NCBI RefSeq assembly: GCF_002863865.1
Contig: NZ_CP022684.1
Coordinates: 248,001-312,000 of the forward strand
Origin: Ketobacter alkanivorans
Lineage (GTDB): Bacteria > Pseudomonadota > Gammaproteobacteria > Pseudomonadales > Ketobacteraceae
Direction: 5' to 3'
DNA length: 64,000 nucleotides
Shown here: piece after piece, positions 56,429-64,000 of the stretch
Numbering within the stretch: the first letter of the stretch is position 1
Layout of the letters: every line of letters starts with the position of its first letter
Made by a program: the position numbers and the translations under genes
The notes under the pieces: model-generated
Told to the model about the DNA's origin: nothing
Database searches by the model: none
Seen by the model: only the letters and a program-made list of their open reading frames with translations

Positions 56429-57469
56429 TTATACCAGGCTCTTGCCACGTGAGGTAAGTGATCCCATTAGTCGGGTGAGCGACTTGGTGAGGGCACCTTC
56501 CATTGCGAACCCCAGACGGTCTGCCATGGTCTTCTTCATCTCATACGAGACTTCGTAGATGTCGCAATCCTTGCTGGCGGCATATAAATAATCATCGCTG
56601 GTTTGAATGTCGTCGATCAGGCCTTTTTCCAAGCATTGATTGCCATACCAATGCTCTCCGGTTGCAACGGTGTCGACGTCCAATGATGGGCGGTTGCGTT
56701 TGATCAGCTCTTTAAACAAAACGTGGGTTTCTTCGATTTCCTCAACGAATTTCTTTTTGCCTTCGTCGGTATTCTCACCCAGCATGGTCACAGTGCGTTT
56801 GAATTCGCCAGCGGTATAAATATCGTAGTCGACATCGTATTTACGAAGAATGCGATTGAAGTTCGGCAGTTCGGCGACGACTCCGATGGAACCAAGTATG
56901 GCAAAGGGTGCCGCGATTATCTTATTGGCGGTGCATGCCATCATGTAGCCACCGCTGGCAGCCACTTTATCGACGCACACTGTTAACGGGATCTCTCTTT
57001 GGCGAAAGCGCTCTAACTGTGAGGATGCCAGTCCATAGGAATGTACTTGCCCGCCTGGGCTTTCCAGACGGAGCACCACCTCGTCCTGGCGTTCAACCAT
57101 CGTCAGCACGGCGGTAATTTCGTTGGCAAAATGCTCTACACCAGAGGCTTTGACATCACCATCAAAATCCAGCACAAAAATACGCTTTCGACGTGGTTCA
57201 TCCTTGATTTTTTTCTTGGCCTTTTCTTCCTTTTTGCGTGCTTTTTCAAGCTCTTTCAGCTCGTGCTTGTCCAGCAGGTAATGGCGCAGGGTGTCTTGAA
57301 GATCATCGAAAAAATCATTGAGAGGCGTAACCATTATTTCGCCTTTGTGGTCACGTCGCTGCCGGGATTGTGCACTGGCTGCCGCCACACTGATGATCAT
57401 GATGATGGCGATAACGACGGTTACGGCCTTGGCAAGAAAAAGGCCGTATTCAGACAAAAATTCGATCAC
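56429..57469 (-). CDS. sohB: SohB signal-peptide peptidase-like membrane protease
   Basis: Inner-membrane serine protease of the S49 family, 346 residues. One N-terminal helix (GLFLAKAVTVVIAIIMIISV) is followed by a charged Lys-rich linker (LEKARKKEEKAKKKIKDE). The catalytic domain has a Ser in CVDKVAASGGYMMACTANKI (AASGGY) and a Lys in YTAGEFKRTVTMLG. It has one protease domain, as in SohB rather than the double SppA. It lies 10 nt upstream of the YhdH-like gene. Confidence 0.9.
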   Translation of the reverse strand: MIEFLSEYGLFLAKAVTVVIAIIMIISVAAASAQSRQRRDHKGEIMVTPLNDFFDDLQDTLRHYLLDKHELKELEKARKKEEKAKKKIKDEPRRKRIFVLDFDGDVKASGVEHFANEITAVLTMVERQDEVVLRLESPGGQVHSYGLASSQLERFRQREIPLTVCVDKVAASGGYMMACTANKIIAAPFAILGSIGVVAELPNFNRILRKYDVDYDIYTAGEFKRTVTMLGENTDEGKKKFVEEIEETHVLFKELIKRNRPSLDVDTVATGEHWYGNQCLEKGLIDDIQTSDDYLYAASKDCDIYEVSYEMKKTMADRLGFAMEGALTKSLTRLMGSLTSRGKSLV

Positions 57470-57547
57470 GTAAAAACCTCGTAGCTAGGATGGATCCTGA
57501 ATGTTATTCGAGGCCATAAGATACCGCAAAGGCAATGGGAATCCTAC

Positions 57548-58204
57548 CTATTCCCATTCTTTGATGGCAATGATTGCACGGTCGTTTTCCGGGCGTGCAA
57601 TCAGGCCGTTGTTGGTGAGCTGGATGGTAAACAAGGCACCATCGGCCATGGGGAGAAAGGTGGCGCTGCCATATTCAGCATCAAACCACGCAAAGTGATT
57701 GGACAGGCTATCCAGCGCATTCCACAGATCGAAGCCTACATCAGGATTGCTGAGAGCGTAGATGCTGCGGGGCTTGGTGCGCTCGTCCTCAAGTGTGAAG
57801 TAGCGGCCCTGAATGCGATCCAACTTATAACCAGGACGCCCGCCCAAGGTTGCGAGTAGCCCTTTCCACTTGATTACTCGGGCATCCACTTGCCAAAGGT
57901 CACCGCTGATCTCGAATGGCATTTCCGAGCCACTGGAGGACATGACGACGTTGGCCTTGTAAAACTGGTTATCGAGCTTGTCAAAACTGATGGTGGCCAC
58001 TGTGACTTCTTTGTCCACAGGCCGATATGCGTTTACGTTCAGGGCGGTCAGGCCCATGATGATAGAAAGAGTGAGAAAGAGGAATCCTGCTGTGCCTTTG
58101 ATCCAGCCCAGAATCCAATCCTTGCGTAATAACATGAACAGAGCGATCACCAGCAAGATAAGGCTGAAGATGGCAAACGGCGCTGTGATCCATTGATATT
58201 GCAT
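57548..58204 (-). CDS. Conserved membrane-anchored protein of unknown function
   Basis: A 218-residue protein with two N-terminal hydrophobic helices (IFSLILLVIALFMLL; TAGFLFLTLSIIMGLTALNV) and a soluble part probably facing the periplasm, with VDARVIKWKGLLATLGGRPG. Similar proteins in Pseudomonas are often labelled cation/multidrug efflux pump, but no transport domain is visible here. It lies between sohB and nudC, a common gammaproteobacterial order, and has no clear catalytic motif. Confidence 0.72.
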   Translation of the reverse strand: MQYQWITAPFAIFSLILLVIALFMLLRKDWILGWIKGTAGFLFLTLSIIMGLTALNVNAYRPVDKEVTVATISFDKLDNQFYKANVVMSSSGSEMPFEISGDLWQVDARVIKWKGLLATLGGRPGYKLDRIQGRYFTLEDERTKPRSIYALSNPDVGFDLWNALDSLSNHFAWFDAEYGSATFLPMADGALFTIQLTNNGLIARPENDRAIIAIKEWE

Positions 58205-58229
58205 AGAGTGATTCCGTTGTAATTAGCCG

Positions 58230-59048
58230 TCAGGTTGACATTGTTGCCAGATATTGTGCAATTAGCTCATGGGAAATTGAGCCTCGCGGTGGGATAGATG
58301 GCAGGTCATTGATGTTCCACCACCCCGCCTCTTCGATTTCATCATCCTCTAGGATAATGTCGCCACCTGCGTATTCAGCATGAAACCCAATCATGAGTGA
58401 ATGGGGGAAAGGCCACGGTTGGCTGCCTTTGTATTCCAAATTCTTAACCCGTACCCCCACCTCTTCTTGTATCTCACGATGCACAGCCATTTCGAGGGTT
58501 TCACCCGCCTCCACAAACCCTGCGAGGGTTGAGAACATGCCCTGGGGGAAATTCGGTGATCGAGCTAACAGTATCTCAGTGCCTTTGGTCACCAACACGA
58601 TGATGCAAGGCGAAATACGGGGGTACTGGGTGTGGCCACAGCTAGGACACAGTTTGGCCCTATCCCTGTCGTGATGCACTGTTTCTGTGCCGCAGCGGCC
58701 ACAAAAGCGGTGGTTGGTATCCCAATCCAGAACCTGTCGCGCTTTACCGGCGATCATAAACAGATTCGGGTCGACCATCATGGCCACGCGACGTAGGTCG
58801 TGCAGCATGTAGTTGGGTGGCAACGGGCCCTCACATTCCAGCGTAACGGCATAGCAGGGGCTGCTTTGCAGTTGGCCTAAATAATGGGGGCTACGATGGG
58901 GAATGCCCAGCAGTGAGAAACGGTCAATCTGCGGCACCATCAACCCATACTGATCCTGCACCATCAAAAGCCTGCCTTTATGAAATGCAAACCATATGGC
59001 TTCGCCTTCGTGATCGTCGGGGGCAATGACTCCGGGTACAAAATCCAT
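58230..59048 (-). CDS. nudC: NAD(H) pyrophosphatase NudC (RNA deNADding enzyme)
   Basis: Nudix hydrolase that cleaves NAD(H) and removes NAD caps from RNA. The protein has about 272 residues. The zinc ribbon has CGRCGTETVHHDRD and LCPSCGHTQYPRISPC. The Nudix box is GFVEAGETLEMAVHR with REIQEEVG, and the NudC signature SQPWPFPHSLM follows. I chose ATG 59048; the in-frame TTG at 59057 adds three residues and overlaps less well with the upstream fimL stop. Confidence 0.92.
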   Translation of the reverse strand: MDFVPGVIAPDDHEGEAIWFAFHKGRLLMVQDQYGLMVPQIDRFSLLGIPHRSPHYLGQLQSSPCYAVTLECEGPLPPNYMLHDLRRVAMMVDPNLFMIAGKARQVLDWDTNHRFCGRCGTETVHHDRDRAKLCPSCGHTQYPRISPCIIVLVTKGTEILLARSPNFPQGMFSTLAGFVEAGETLEMAVHREIQEEVGVRVKNLEYKGSQPWPFPHSLMIGFHAEYAGGDIILEDDEIEEAGWWNINDLPSIPPRGSISHELIAQYLATMST

Positions 59049-59060
59049 TACATTCAACCG

Positions 59061-60773
59061 TTATGCCGCTTTAACCGGATAACCCAGTTCCTGCATGCTT
59101 TCTTCCGCTACTTCCATGATGCCTTCGCCGATGGGCTTATCGTCCTCCATGCCTTCGAGGAAATAGTCCACGCTGGTGATGGCATCGGCCAGGGTTTCCA
59201 TTAAGGCTGTTGTAGGGGGCGCACTGCGATCTCGGATCAATTGATTCTCGATGAAGGCTTCGCAGGCTTCAACCACCGCGGCAGCTCGATGCAGCTGTAA
59301 AAACAATAAGCCGCCCCATACGGACTTAAGAGTGACCGGTACGTTGTTGAGGTGCATGCCATCCCAGTTAGAGTCCATAAATGAGGTGATGGCTCGCTTG
59401 GCTAGGGATAACCCGGCCCGTGCCTCTCCGACGACGACGCGACGGGCATCATCAAGCTGGGTGACTGAAATGCCGTCAGACATGGCTTCTTCGGCTTTAC
59501 TGCTGTACAGACTGCTATCTGGGCCGCGACGTGGCGACAGGGTGGCCACGCTGTTTTCTACGTACAGCAAGGCATCCGCCACCCGGTTGAACTCATCGGA
59601 CTCGGCGTCAACGTCTTCGGCTTTCCAATTGCGCACGATGTCTGCCTTCTCTTTGAACAAGCCAGCGGCTTTGCTCAGGCCGAGCATAATCAGGGTATTT
59701 CCCACCTTTCTCATGGCTTCAGCGATGGATTCGAAGCCTTCGTCATCGGTGGAGGCACCACGTGCACCCAAATCCAGCGAGTCTTTAATGTGATTCAATT
59801 CTTCGGTCAGGGCCTCAGCGACTGAGCGAATTACGGTGCCACCAGGGCCGCGCAGTATTTCCTGCTCCTGACGCAGATTGGCATCGGTCAGTCCGCCTGT
59901 TTCCAGTTTAAACAGATCCATCACCTCTTTGAGATGATCGCCAACCGGGCCAGCCAGGGATGCGATGTAAACGCACTCCTGAACGGTGGGTTTGGGGGGC
60001 TCTTTGTTAAGCGCAGACTCCCCCAGATGAATGACGTTTTTAATTTGCCGATCCACCAAACCCAAAAGCGATTTGCGCGCTACGTTCAGTTCCACAGCCT
60101 CTTTGCCGATTGCTTCGAGCACGGCAAGGGTTAACCACCACAGCTTGGATATGGGAGCGTTTCCGGTTAGAGCGTCGATACGGGAAACCGCGCGGGACAT
60201 CATTTTGGCGTTGGCCGAAACACTTTCGTTACGCAATATGCCTAACAATCCAACCTGATACATATGACGCAAGCGTCGACCGGATGTTTGCAGTTGTTCC
60301 ATGTCCGGTGCTGCCGCAGCGCCTTTCGATGGGCGTGGTGGATTCTCCCCCAAATCAAAAAATACGCTTTCGGTGATCATGGGGCGATTGAGAAAAAACC
60401 GAACTTCGTTGATGGTGGGTATCAGCAATACTGGCAATGCCTGCTTTTTGACCTCAACGTATTCAAGGTAATGAACCAGCACCATAATGGCGTTGCTGAT
60501 AGCAGCCAGTTCCGGTTCATTATTTTTGTCGTGATGAGCCAGTATTTTATGCCCAAGCAGCTCAAGCTCTTCTGACAGAATGGCAGAGCCTGGCAGGTTT
60601 ATGAGTTTGAACACGCCCTTTATGAGAGCAAATTGCTCAATTGCCGCTTTTAAACGGGCTTCGTTCTCGGGTTCCTCAACGAACTGCTCAAGATTGGATT
60701 CTGCAATAGACAGTGATTCATCAATCTGTTCTTTGACCAGGTTTAGTGAGGCTGAACCTTCAATTGTTAGCAT
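59061..60773 (-). CDS. fimL: FimL-like protein (twitching motility and cAMP control)
   Basis: A 570-residue soluble protein resembling the N-terminal part of the chemotaxis-type kinase ChpA but lacking kinase and receiver domains. Two degenerate Hpt-like helical domains are visible (LNLVKEQIDESLSIAESNLE; LIKGVFKLINLPGSAILSEE). No conserved phosphorylatable His is visible. In P. aeruginosa FimL, encoded next to nudC, stimulates cAMP production for type IV pilus function and Vfr signalling. The same gene order here supports the call. It is read leftwards into nudC, 12 nt apart. Confidence 0.82.
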   Translation of the reverse strand: MLTIEGSASLNLVKEQIDESLSIAESNLEQFVEEPENEARLKAAIEQFALIKGVFKLINLPGSAILSEELELLGHKILAHHDKNNEPELAAISNAIMVLVHYLEYVEVKKQALPVLLIPTINEVRFFLNRPMITESVFFDLGENPPRPSKGAAAAPDMEQLQTSGRRLRHMYQVGLLGILRNESVSANAKMMSRAVSRIDALTGNAPISKLWWLTLAVLEAIGKEAVELNVARKSLLGLVDRQIKNVIHLGESALNKEPPKPTVQECVYIASLAGPVGDHLKEVMDLFKLETGGLTDANLRQEQEILRGPGGTVIRSVAEALTEELNHIKDSLDLGARGASTDDEGFESIAEAMRKVGNTLIMLGLSKAAGLFKEKADIVRNWKAEDVDAESDEFNRVADALLYVENSVATLSPRRGPDSSLYSSKAEEAMSDGISVTQLDDARRVVVGEARAGLSLAKRAITSFMDSNWDGMHLNNVPVTLKSVWGGLLFLQLHRAAAVVEACEAFIENQLIRDRSAPPTTALMETLADAITSVDYFLEGMEDDKPIGEGIMEVAEESMQELGYPVKAA

Positions 60774-61044
60774 GCTGACACCGTTCTTGTTCTTAAAAGC
60801 GGACTCAATGGATCAGGCTGCTTTAAAGGCACACCTAACCTAAGAATGTTTACACAGGGCTTATCTCATTATAGTTTCTTTTTCTTGTTTTACTTCAATG
60901 AGATAAAGCCACCCCGACCGCATGTTACTGGGGTTGTTTAGGTGGAGCGTGAATAAACACAGCTAACCTATTGTTTAAATGTATCTTTTAATTGAGATTT
61001 GGACAACTTAAACAATAGAACCACCGCACAGAACCGGAAAAATA

Positions 61045-61758
61045 TTAGTGCTTGAGCCAGACGCAGTTTCCACCGCTGATCTTGTCGAGGCTCTGCAGCC
61101 TTTCTTCGTGTAACACCAATTCTTCAGGGGTGGCTTGGAGCACCCGCAAGGGGGGCCTGTCCGTTGGCAGACGTTTGATGGCTGCCCCGGTTATTCCGCC
61201 CTCTTCCCCGCCATCACCGGTGGATAGGATTAGGTTGGTCTGGCCACCGGTCATGCCGAGGTAAACGTCAGCCAATATCTCGGCATCCAGCAGTGCGCCG
61301 TGCAGATCCCGGTGGGAGTTGTCTATTTCGTAGCGTTTACAGAGAGCATCCAGACTGTTGCGCTGGCCCGGATGCATCTTTCTGGCCATCAGCAGCGTAT
61401 CAAGAACCGTACAGTGATCCTCAGTTTTGCCCAGCTGCGGCCCTACCAGCCGAAACTCATGATCCATAAAGCCCACGTCAAATGCGGCATTATGGATGAC
61501 TAATTGAGCACCCTTGATGTAATCGAGAAACTCCTGCGCGATGTCTTTGAAGCGAGGTTTGTCCACCAGGAACTCATTGGTGATACCGTGCACTTCGATT
61601 GCGCCGTCGTCTATCTCTCGATCGGGTTGCAAATAGCGGTGGAAGTTGTTCCCGGTCAGGCGGCGGTTGACCATTTCCACGCAGCCGATTTCAATGATTC
61701 GGTGACCTTCAGCAGGCTCCAGGCCTGTGGTTTCAGTATCCAGTACTATCTGTCTCAT
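61045..61758 (-). CDS. dnaQ: DNA polymerase III epsilon subunit (proofreading exonuclease)
   Basis: 3'-5' exonuclease of the replicative polymerase, 237 residues. DEDD motifs: RQIVLDTETTGLEPAEGHR, VIHNAAFDVGFMDHEF and DNSHRDLHGALLDAEILADVY. The C-terminal polymerase-binding tail follows. It starts 3 nt after the rnhA stop, in the same orientation. The 271-bp gap before fimL (60774-61044) contains no supported gene. Confidence 0.95.
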   Translation of the reverse strand: MRQIVLDTETTGLEPAEGHRIIEIGCVEMVNRRLTGNNFHRYLQPDREIDDGAIEVHGITNEFLVDKPRFKDIAQEFLDYIKGAQLVIHNAAFDVGFMDHEFRLVGPQLGKTEDHCTVLDTLLMARKMHPGQRNSLDALCKRYEIDNSHRDLHGALLDAEILADVYLGMTGGQTNLILSTGDGGEEGGITGAAIKRLPTDRPPLRVLQATPEELVLHEERLQSLDKISGGNCVWLKH

Positions 61759-61761
61759 AAC

Positions 61762-62202
61762 CTAACGCCCTAACATTTCATCGATGGCCTGATTTGCCAG
61801 TTGATCCACTATTTCGTTCTCTCGATGACCGCTGTGCCCTTTTACCCAATGCCACTCCACTTCATGCTGCTGGCGAACAGCATCCAGTGACTGCCAGAGG
61901 TCGGCATTTTTCACCGGTTGTTTGCTGGCATTCTTCCAGCCTTTCTTTTTCCAGCCATGTATCCATTCGGTAATACCTTTGCGCACGTATTGAGAGTCCG
62001 TTGTGAGGCTGACCTTGCAGGGGCGCTTCAAGCTTTTCAGGCCTTCTAACGCGGCCGTTAACTCCATGCGGTTGTTAGTGGTGTCTTTTTCTGCGCCTTT
62101 CAGGCTTTTTTCAACGCCGTTAAAACGCAACAGAACACCCCAGCCACCTGGCCCTGGGTTTCCCTTGCAGGCACCATCGGTGAATATTTCTACAAAATCC
62201 AT
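61762..62202 (-). CDS. rnhA: Ribonuclease HI
   Basis: Degrades the RNA strand of RNA-DNA hybrids. 146 residues; catalytic residues in [51 protein letters not shown] and the C-terminal [18 protein letters not shown] 62202 has GGAG about 6 nt upstream and shares one base with the stop of the methyltransferase gene (TAATG). Confidence 0.95.
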   Translation of the reverse strand: MDFVEIFTDGACKGNPGPGGWGVLLRFNGVEKSLKGAEKDTTNNRMELTAALEGLKSLKRPCKVSLTTDSQYVRKGITEWIHGWKKKGWKNASKQPVKNADLWQSLDAVRQQHEVEWHWVKGHSGHRENEIVDQLANQAIDEMLGR

Positions 62203-63020
62203 TATGACTCCGAACTGCTTCCCGGGTTGCACTGGTGTCGTGTGGACGGCTTGGCGATTCCCGCTATGGGGATGTTAACCAAGGTGTCCTTCACGGTACG
62301 GAAGCGGGGTTTGATTGGGGTAAGGGTTGAAACCTGTTTGACCGCCACAAGGACGTAAACGCCGCCGCGCTGTTGCCAGATGCGCTGCCCAAGATAGGCG
62401 ATCCAGTTAAACAGCTTGCGAGTGCGGCGATTGGCGGTGGGCAGGCCGAACGCTGTGCTCTCGTATCCTTCGACGTGGAAATCCAGCAGCTTCAGCCAGT
62501 CTGACAGGCGATAGGGGCTAATAAAGTTGCCACTCCAGGGCATGCCTGCGGTTTGCATCAGAAAGAAACGACCCAACCCCCAGATACTCCACGGATTAAA
62601 GCCGACAATGACAATACGCCCGCCGGGAATCACCGCACGGGAAATCTCCCGCAGAGCACGATGAGGCGAGCTATCGAAATCCAGGCTATGGTGCAAAATT
62701 GCTACATCCACACTTTCTGTCGCCAGCGCCAGTTCATCCAAACGGCTGCATACACAACGATATTGATCATGGTGTTGCGGCTTTTCACTGACGTAAAGTT
62801 TGTTGTGAATGGTGCTCGTGCCCGCTAGCCAATGGGGTCTGCCAATACCGGTCTGCACTAAATGATAGCCAAACATGGAGGGCAGCACCCGATCAAGGAT
62901 GTCCTGCTCCTCTTCGAGCAGTTCCTGACCCAGCTCTGATTCAAACCATTTGGTGAGCAGCGGATGAACCGATGCACCATGCACCTGTTGAAACGGCTTG
63001 AATAGTCTGGGTAAACTCAT
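62202..63020 (-). CDS. SAM-dependent methyltransferase, unknown substrate
   Basis: A 272-residue class I methyltransferase-fold protein with [20 protein letters not shown] (motif III-like) and [20 protein letters not shown]. The glycine-rich SAM loop is weak: [12 protein letters not shown] precedes it without a clear ExGxGxG. The gene between rnhA and gloB is conserved in Pseudomonas under this loose name. It is the first gene of a rightwards-to-left operon with rnhA and dnaQ, and is divergent from gloB. Confidence 0.8.
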   Translation of the reverse strand: MSLPRLFKPFQQVHGASVHPLLTKWFESELGQELLEEEQDILDRVLPSMFGYHLVQTGIGRPHWLAGTSTIHNKLYVSEKPQHHDQYRCVCSRLDELALATESVDVAILHHSLDFDSSPHRALREISRAVIPGGRIVIVGFNPWSIWGLGRFFLMQTAGMPWSGNFISPYRLSDWLKLLDFHVEGYESTAFGLPTANRRTRKLFNWIAYLGQRIWQQRGGVYVLVAVKQVSTLTPIKPRFRTVKDTLVNIPIAGIAKPSTRHQCNPGSSSES

Positions 63021-63106
63021 AGTCTCTCGGCTGTCCTGCTATGGCTCGTTCAGTGGCTGGATGAGTAGGCTAAATAAAACAATCAAACATCAGGTTACCA
63101 TAATCC

Positions 63107-63886
63107 ATGCTGACTCTTCATCCGTTACCCGTGTTTACTGATAACTATATATGGTGTCTTCATGACAACCAAACTGCCTATGTAGTGGACCCAGGGCAAG
63201 CCGATTCGGTACTGGACTATCTAAAGGATCGCTCGCTCGATTTGAAAGGGATCTTGATTACCCATCATCACTGGGATCATGTATCCGGTATTGCCCCTCT
63301 TGTGGCGGCTTATCCCGGCATACCCGTTTGGGGCCCGGCGACAGAAACCATTCCTGGCTGCACTCAACCGCTGTCTGGTGGTGACACCATTGAGCTGGCA
63401 TGGGGAATCACATTTGGGGTAATCGATGTGCCGGGCCATACCTTGGGCCACATTGCCTACTACGCTAAAGAAACACCCAAAGGCCCCCTGCTGTTTTGTG
63501 GTGACACTCTGTTCTCCTCAGGTTGCGGACGGCTGTTCGAAGGCACGCCTGAACAAATGCATGACTCACTTCAGACTCTGGCGGCATTGCCGGTTGAGAC
63601 CACCGTTTGCTGCACCCATGAATACACCACCGCCAACCTCAAATTCGCGCAAGCGGTGGAGCCCGACAACGAAGACGTGGCCAAGCGTATAAAAGAGGTC
63701 ATGAAGTTGCGTGATCAAAATTTGCCCAGCTTGCCATCCTCTATTGGTCTGGAGCTGAAGGTGAACCCCTTTCTTCGAGCAGATAAAGAGTCGGTATTGC
63801 GGACTTTACAATCAAAATGCGGAGAGCGTCCCGCCAATGTCCTGGCCAGTTTTGCTACACTGCGACAGTGGAAAGACAATTTCTAA
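63107..63886 (+). CDS. gloB: Hydroxyacylglutathione hydrolase (glyoxalase II)
   Basis: Hydrolyses S-lactoylglutathione in methylglyoxal detoxification. 259 residues of the metallo-beta-lactamase fold: the dinuclear metal motif ITHHHWDHVSG at about residue 52, IDVPGHTLGHIAYYAKE with the next His, FCGDTLFSSGCGRLFEGTPE and CCTHEYTTANLKFAQAVEP. Normal length for the family. It is divergent from the methyltransferase gene, 86 bp apart. Confidence 0.95.
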   Translation: MLTLHPLPVFTDNYIWCLHDNQTAYVVDPGQADSVLDYLKDRSLDLKGILITHHHWDHVSGIAPLVAAYPGIPVWGPATETIPGCTQPLSGGDTIELAWGITFGVIDVPGHTLGHIAYYAKETPKGPLLFCGDTLFSSGCGRLFEGTPEQMHDSLQTLAALPVETTVCCTHEYTTANLKFAQAVEPDNEDVAKRIKEVMKLRDQNLPSLPSSIGLELKVNPFLRADKESVLRTLQSKCGERPANVLASFATLRQWKDNF

Positions 63887-63970
63887 CGCTTTTCACCGAA
63901 TTGTTCTAGGTAGGCACTGTCCATACAATACCCGCCTAACCTATTGGCATCATGACTTCCGGAATCCTAC

Positions 63971-64000
63971 GTGTTGAGTTCGTCTAAATTGCTGTTCAGG
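63971..64000 (+). CDS. Possible start of a downstream gene, truncated by the window edge
   Basis: An open frame begins with GTG 63971 or TTG 63974 and runs to the edge as SSSKLLFR. It could be the start of the membrane-bound lytic transglycosylase gene that often follows gloB in Pseudomonas-type genomes. No ribosome-binding site is clear, so support is weak. Confidence 0.22.
   Translation, partial: MLSSSKLLFR

Overview
The window looks like a chromosomal segment of a gammaproteobacterium, most likely in the Pseudomonadales (Pseudomonas, Alcanivorax or Ketobacter relatives). This is inferred from gene content: ThrH-type phosphatase, FimL beside NudC, CysB with a 4Fe-4S CysH, PpsA with its regulator, a lipase with a Lif foldase, DUF2970, and a CysI plus DUF934 pair. 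From memory, many of these genes also lie close together in Pseudomonas aeruginosa. No rRNA, tRNA or CRISPR array was recognised.

Bases 1 to about 12400 are accessory. They hold a czc-like heavy-metal efflux operon (an RND adaptor running off the left edge, a TolC-like outer-membrane protein and two small secreted proteins), a CDF exporter divergent from a CadR-type regulator with a perfect operator, a mer module without merA (merR, merT, merP and a GDCCxxC protein), an AAA/DUF4143 ATPase overlapping merR, a full-length Tn3-family transposase, a catalytic-domain-only tyrosine recombinase and an unpaired ParS/MbcA-type antitoxin gene. At 12386-12413 is a dif-like XerCD site. Octamers matching the FtsK guide motif (KOPS) face it from both sides, so the window probably spans the replication terminus.

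Bases 12984 to about 17400 hold a lipase with its foldase, a TetR regulator and an MpaB-like oxygenase. Two near-identical 38-bp palindromic elements sit upstream of the lipase and of the oxygenase, suggesting one regulon. Next come a mechanosensitive channel, a soluble MgtE-like protein and MgtE in one overlapping operon, facing a rimB-rimK-like operon whose first gene encodes a Cys-rich protein. NnrS, a small coiled-coil protein and a cyclase-FHA protein follow.

From 25700 to the right end most genes are housekeeping: hisI, ppsA and its regulator, pabB, thrH, cysH with a CxxC redox protein, cysB, a TauE exporter, a universal stress protein, a 5'-nucleotidase with an AddAB-like helicase-nuclease pair, a DAHP synthase, nfuA, metH, a MATE exporter, cysI with its DUF934 partner, an arsenite methyltransferase, an antiporter, a quinone oxidoreductase-like protein, sohB, nudC, fimL, dnaQ, rnhA, a methyltransferase and gloB. 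Sulfur assimilation recurs (cysH, cysB, tauE, cysI, metH), as does metal or metalloid handling.
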